A DNA stretch of 64,000 bases from Solanum dulcamara (taxonomy: Eukaryota; Streptophyta; Magnoliopsida; Solanales; Solanaceae). Where the stretch lies: assembly GCF_947179165.1 (NCBI RefSeq), contig NC_077237.1:87892341-87956340 (forward strand), in the 5' to 3' direction. Below, one piece after another: positions 62,426-64,000 of this stretch (position 1 is the stretch's first letter; each line of letters begins with the position of its first letter). The translations under genes and the position numbers were made by a program. Under the pieces are notes generated by a model, which made no database searches, was not told the DNA's origin, and saw only the letters and a program-made list of their open reading frames with translations.

Positions 62426-63500
62426 TAAAAATAATTTATAAAGAAAAGAATATTAAAAATAAATACATTAAAATATTGAATGTGGGTTTACACATGCATA
62501 ACCCCATAAAATTAGAATTTGAATGAAATTTGACATGATATATAAATATGCTTTTTTTAACTTAACATCAATTGATATTTATGTCTTCTGACTTTGAATA
62601 TGCATAAGCAGACACATAAACTATCATAAAGTTGAACAAATAGACATACGTATCCTACGTAACAAATCACGTGAGATGCATGCCTACATGACAAATCACA
62701 TGAGATTTGTCAACTAAGACACATGCGTCTTTGTTGTGTAGAACATGTGTATTTATTTGTTCAACTCTACGATAGCTTAAGTGTCTATTTATGTACACTC
62801 AAATTTAAAGAATATCAATATTTGAGACATCAAATTAATGACACATTGATGTATGACACCAATAAATTTTTGTTGAAACATATTGGAAAAATTACATAAT
62901 TAGATATAATTCACTGCCATATATACTATTATTACCTATGTTTTCAAAATATTACATATCTTACCACTAATTAAGAATTTTTTACCATATATCAAGAAAG
63001 ATATGCTTAGATACATGTATTTTTACTATCAAATACACTAAAATAGAAAGAGAAATGAGTGAGAAGAGGAGGGAGGCGAGCGTGATTTTATGTATCACAA
63101 ATACATGTGAATCACACTAGATACACACTAGATACAAGTGTCTGTCTGTATCTCATGTAATTCACATGTATCTGAGATATTAGATACATAGGAGAATGAC
63201 GAGCGAGACGGAGGAAAGTCTAGTGAGATTTGTTATATATTCTAAATACATACGAATCTACTTCAATACAATATATCTAAAATAAATTATACTTGAATAT
63301 ATTTAAACACACCAAAATCTGATACAATATATAATATTATAAATTAAAGTATATTTTGTAATTAACCCCAAATTAATGAAATTTATGTAAGTTCTCAAAA
63401 CATATTCCCCATGTAGAATATTTTTGCCATTAAGCCCATTAGGTGGTTCCATCTCATTTAATTATTCTCTTTTTTCTTCCTTTTTCAAATTTAATTCATT
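62426..63500. other. Intergenic with repeated AGATACA words and an inverted repeat
   Basis: ATACATGTGAAT (63101-63112) and ATTCACATGTAT (63160-63171) are exact inverted repeats around a region rich in GATACA and GTATCT. ACAAATCAC(G/A)TGAGAT occurs twice near 62665 and 62690. No gene seen. Confidence 0.6.
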
Positions 63501-63528
63501 GAGCACTAGATGGTTCCAAAAGAATCTC

Positions 63529-64000
63529 AAACGACGTCGTTTCAAATTCCTTTTTTACCCTTTTCCTCTCTACATCATATAAGAAGTGTCGCTGTGTGGA
63601 AAGGTACATTCAAAACTTTCGTGCACCTCTTTCGTGTTGTGCACTGCTGCATCTCCCACCACGCACCCACCCCCTCACTCCCTACGCCCTCACCATCACC
63701 TACCCCACCCCTTAATATCCCTTTCCCCTATCTCGCTAGCGTATTCCAATTTTTTCTCGTTTTGCAAAAGTCCGCCATTTTTTTTTGGTCTATTCAATCT
63801 CTGGTTCTCTTTCTAGGGTTAGGGTTTTTCTGTAACAATGTCTTGTTAAGGGTAAAGAAATTCCTTTTTTCTCTTCATCAGTTATTCTATTTAATCTTCA
63901 TCATTCAGTTCTGCAGGTCAACCATGTACTGAATCTGCTCTGCTATTGGTAATTTTTTTCATGTCAAATCTTTCTTTTAGGACTTTATTGTTCTTAAGTA
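63529..64000 (+). promoter_or_regulatory. Putative promoter and 5' leader of a gene running off the right edge
   Basis: The palindrome AAACGACGTCGTTT (63529-63542) is followed by a long pyrimidine-rich stretch with CCCACC and CTC repeats. Then comes CTAGGGTTAGGGTTTTTCTG at about 63814, a telo-box type leader motif common at plant transcription starts. T-rich sequence resembling a leader intron fills the rest. No coding exon can be assigned inside the window. Confidence 0.4.

Noticed and set aside
63510..63932. 140-codon plus-strand frame at the right edge
   Set aside because: Its composition is dominated by pyrimidine-rich leader sequence, with no recognisable domain and a telo-box inside. 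It is better explained as a 5' leader.

Overview
This is nuclear DNA from a flowering plant, most likely Solanaceae (nightshade family). The grounds are the exon-intron genes with GT-AG borders, leader introns, an AT-rich intergenic background, Solanum-type MITEs, and the plant proteins encoded: a GFS12-like BEACH protein, a ubiquitin-S27a fusion, an INT4-like inositol transporter and ARF1. Species is not resolved.

Layout. (1) 1-29163 is a tandem satellite of about 183 bp per monomer, roughly 146 copies in one orientation. It contains local higher-order structure: a 1.64-kb tandem segmental duplication at 3690-6970 and a three-monomer higher-order repeat at 19240-20730. It is interrupted once, at 11874-14367, by a retroposon-like insertion. 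That insertion ends in 27 A residues and carries an unidentified 649-codon open frame with internal repeats. (2) 29164-36132 holds no nuclear gene. It contains a 1.56-kb terminal-inverted-repeat element, a MITE, dispersed Solanaceae repeats, a plastid ndhA fragment and, next to it, a group II intron domain V-like sequence. (3) 36133-45211 (minus) is a 14-exon gene for a pseudokinase-BEACH-WD40 protein. Its intron 2 is packed with a MITE, a TRIM retroelement and a tandem array that has amplified part of exon 2. (4) 47030-49930 (plus) is a ubiquitin-40S ribosomal protein S27a gene with a 2.2-kb leader intron built of 260-290-bp repeats. (5) 50745-51055 is a two-monomer distant relative of the satellite. 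(6) 52777-55475 (plus) is a four-exon inositol transporter gene. (7) 56526-61340 (minus) is a six-coding-exon ARF1 gene with its own leader intron and TATA box. (8) 61341-64000 is intergenic with another MITE. The last 500 bases look like the promoter and 5' leader of a further plus-strand gene.

The genes do not form a pathway. Two belong to membrane trafficking (GFS12-like and ARF1), one to ribosome and ubiquitin supply, and one to inositol uptake. I assembled the exon models by hand from splice signals and reading phase. All three multi-exon coding sequences close in frame: 1592, 579 and 181 residues.
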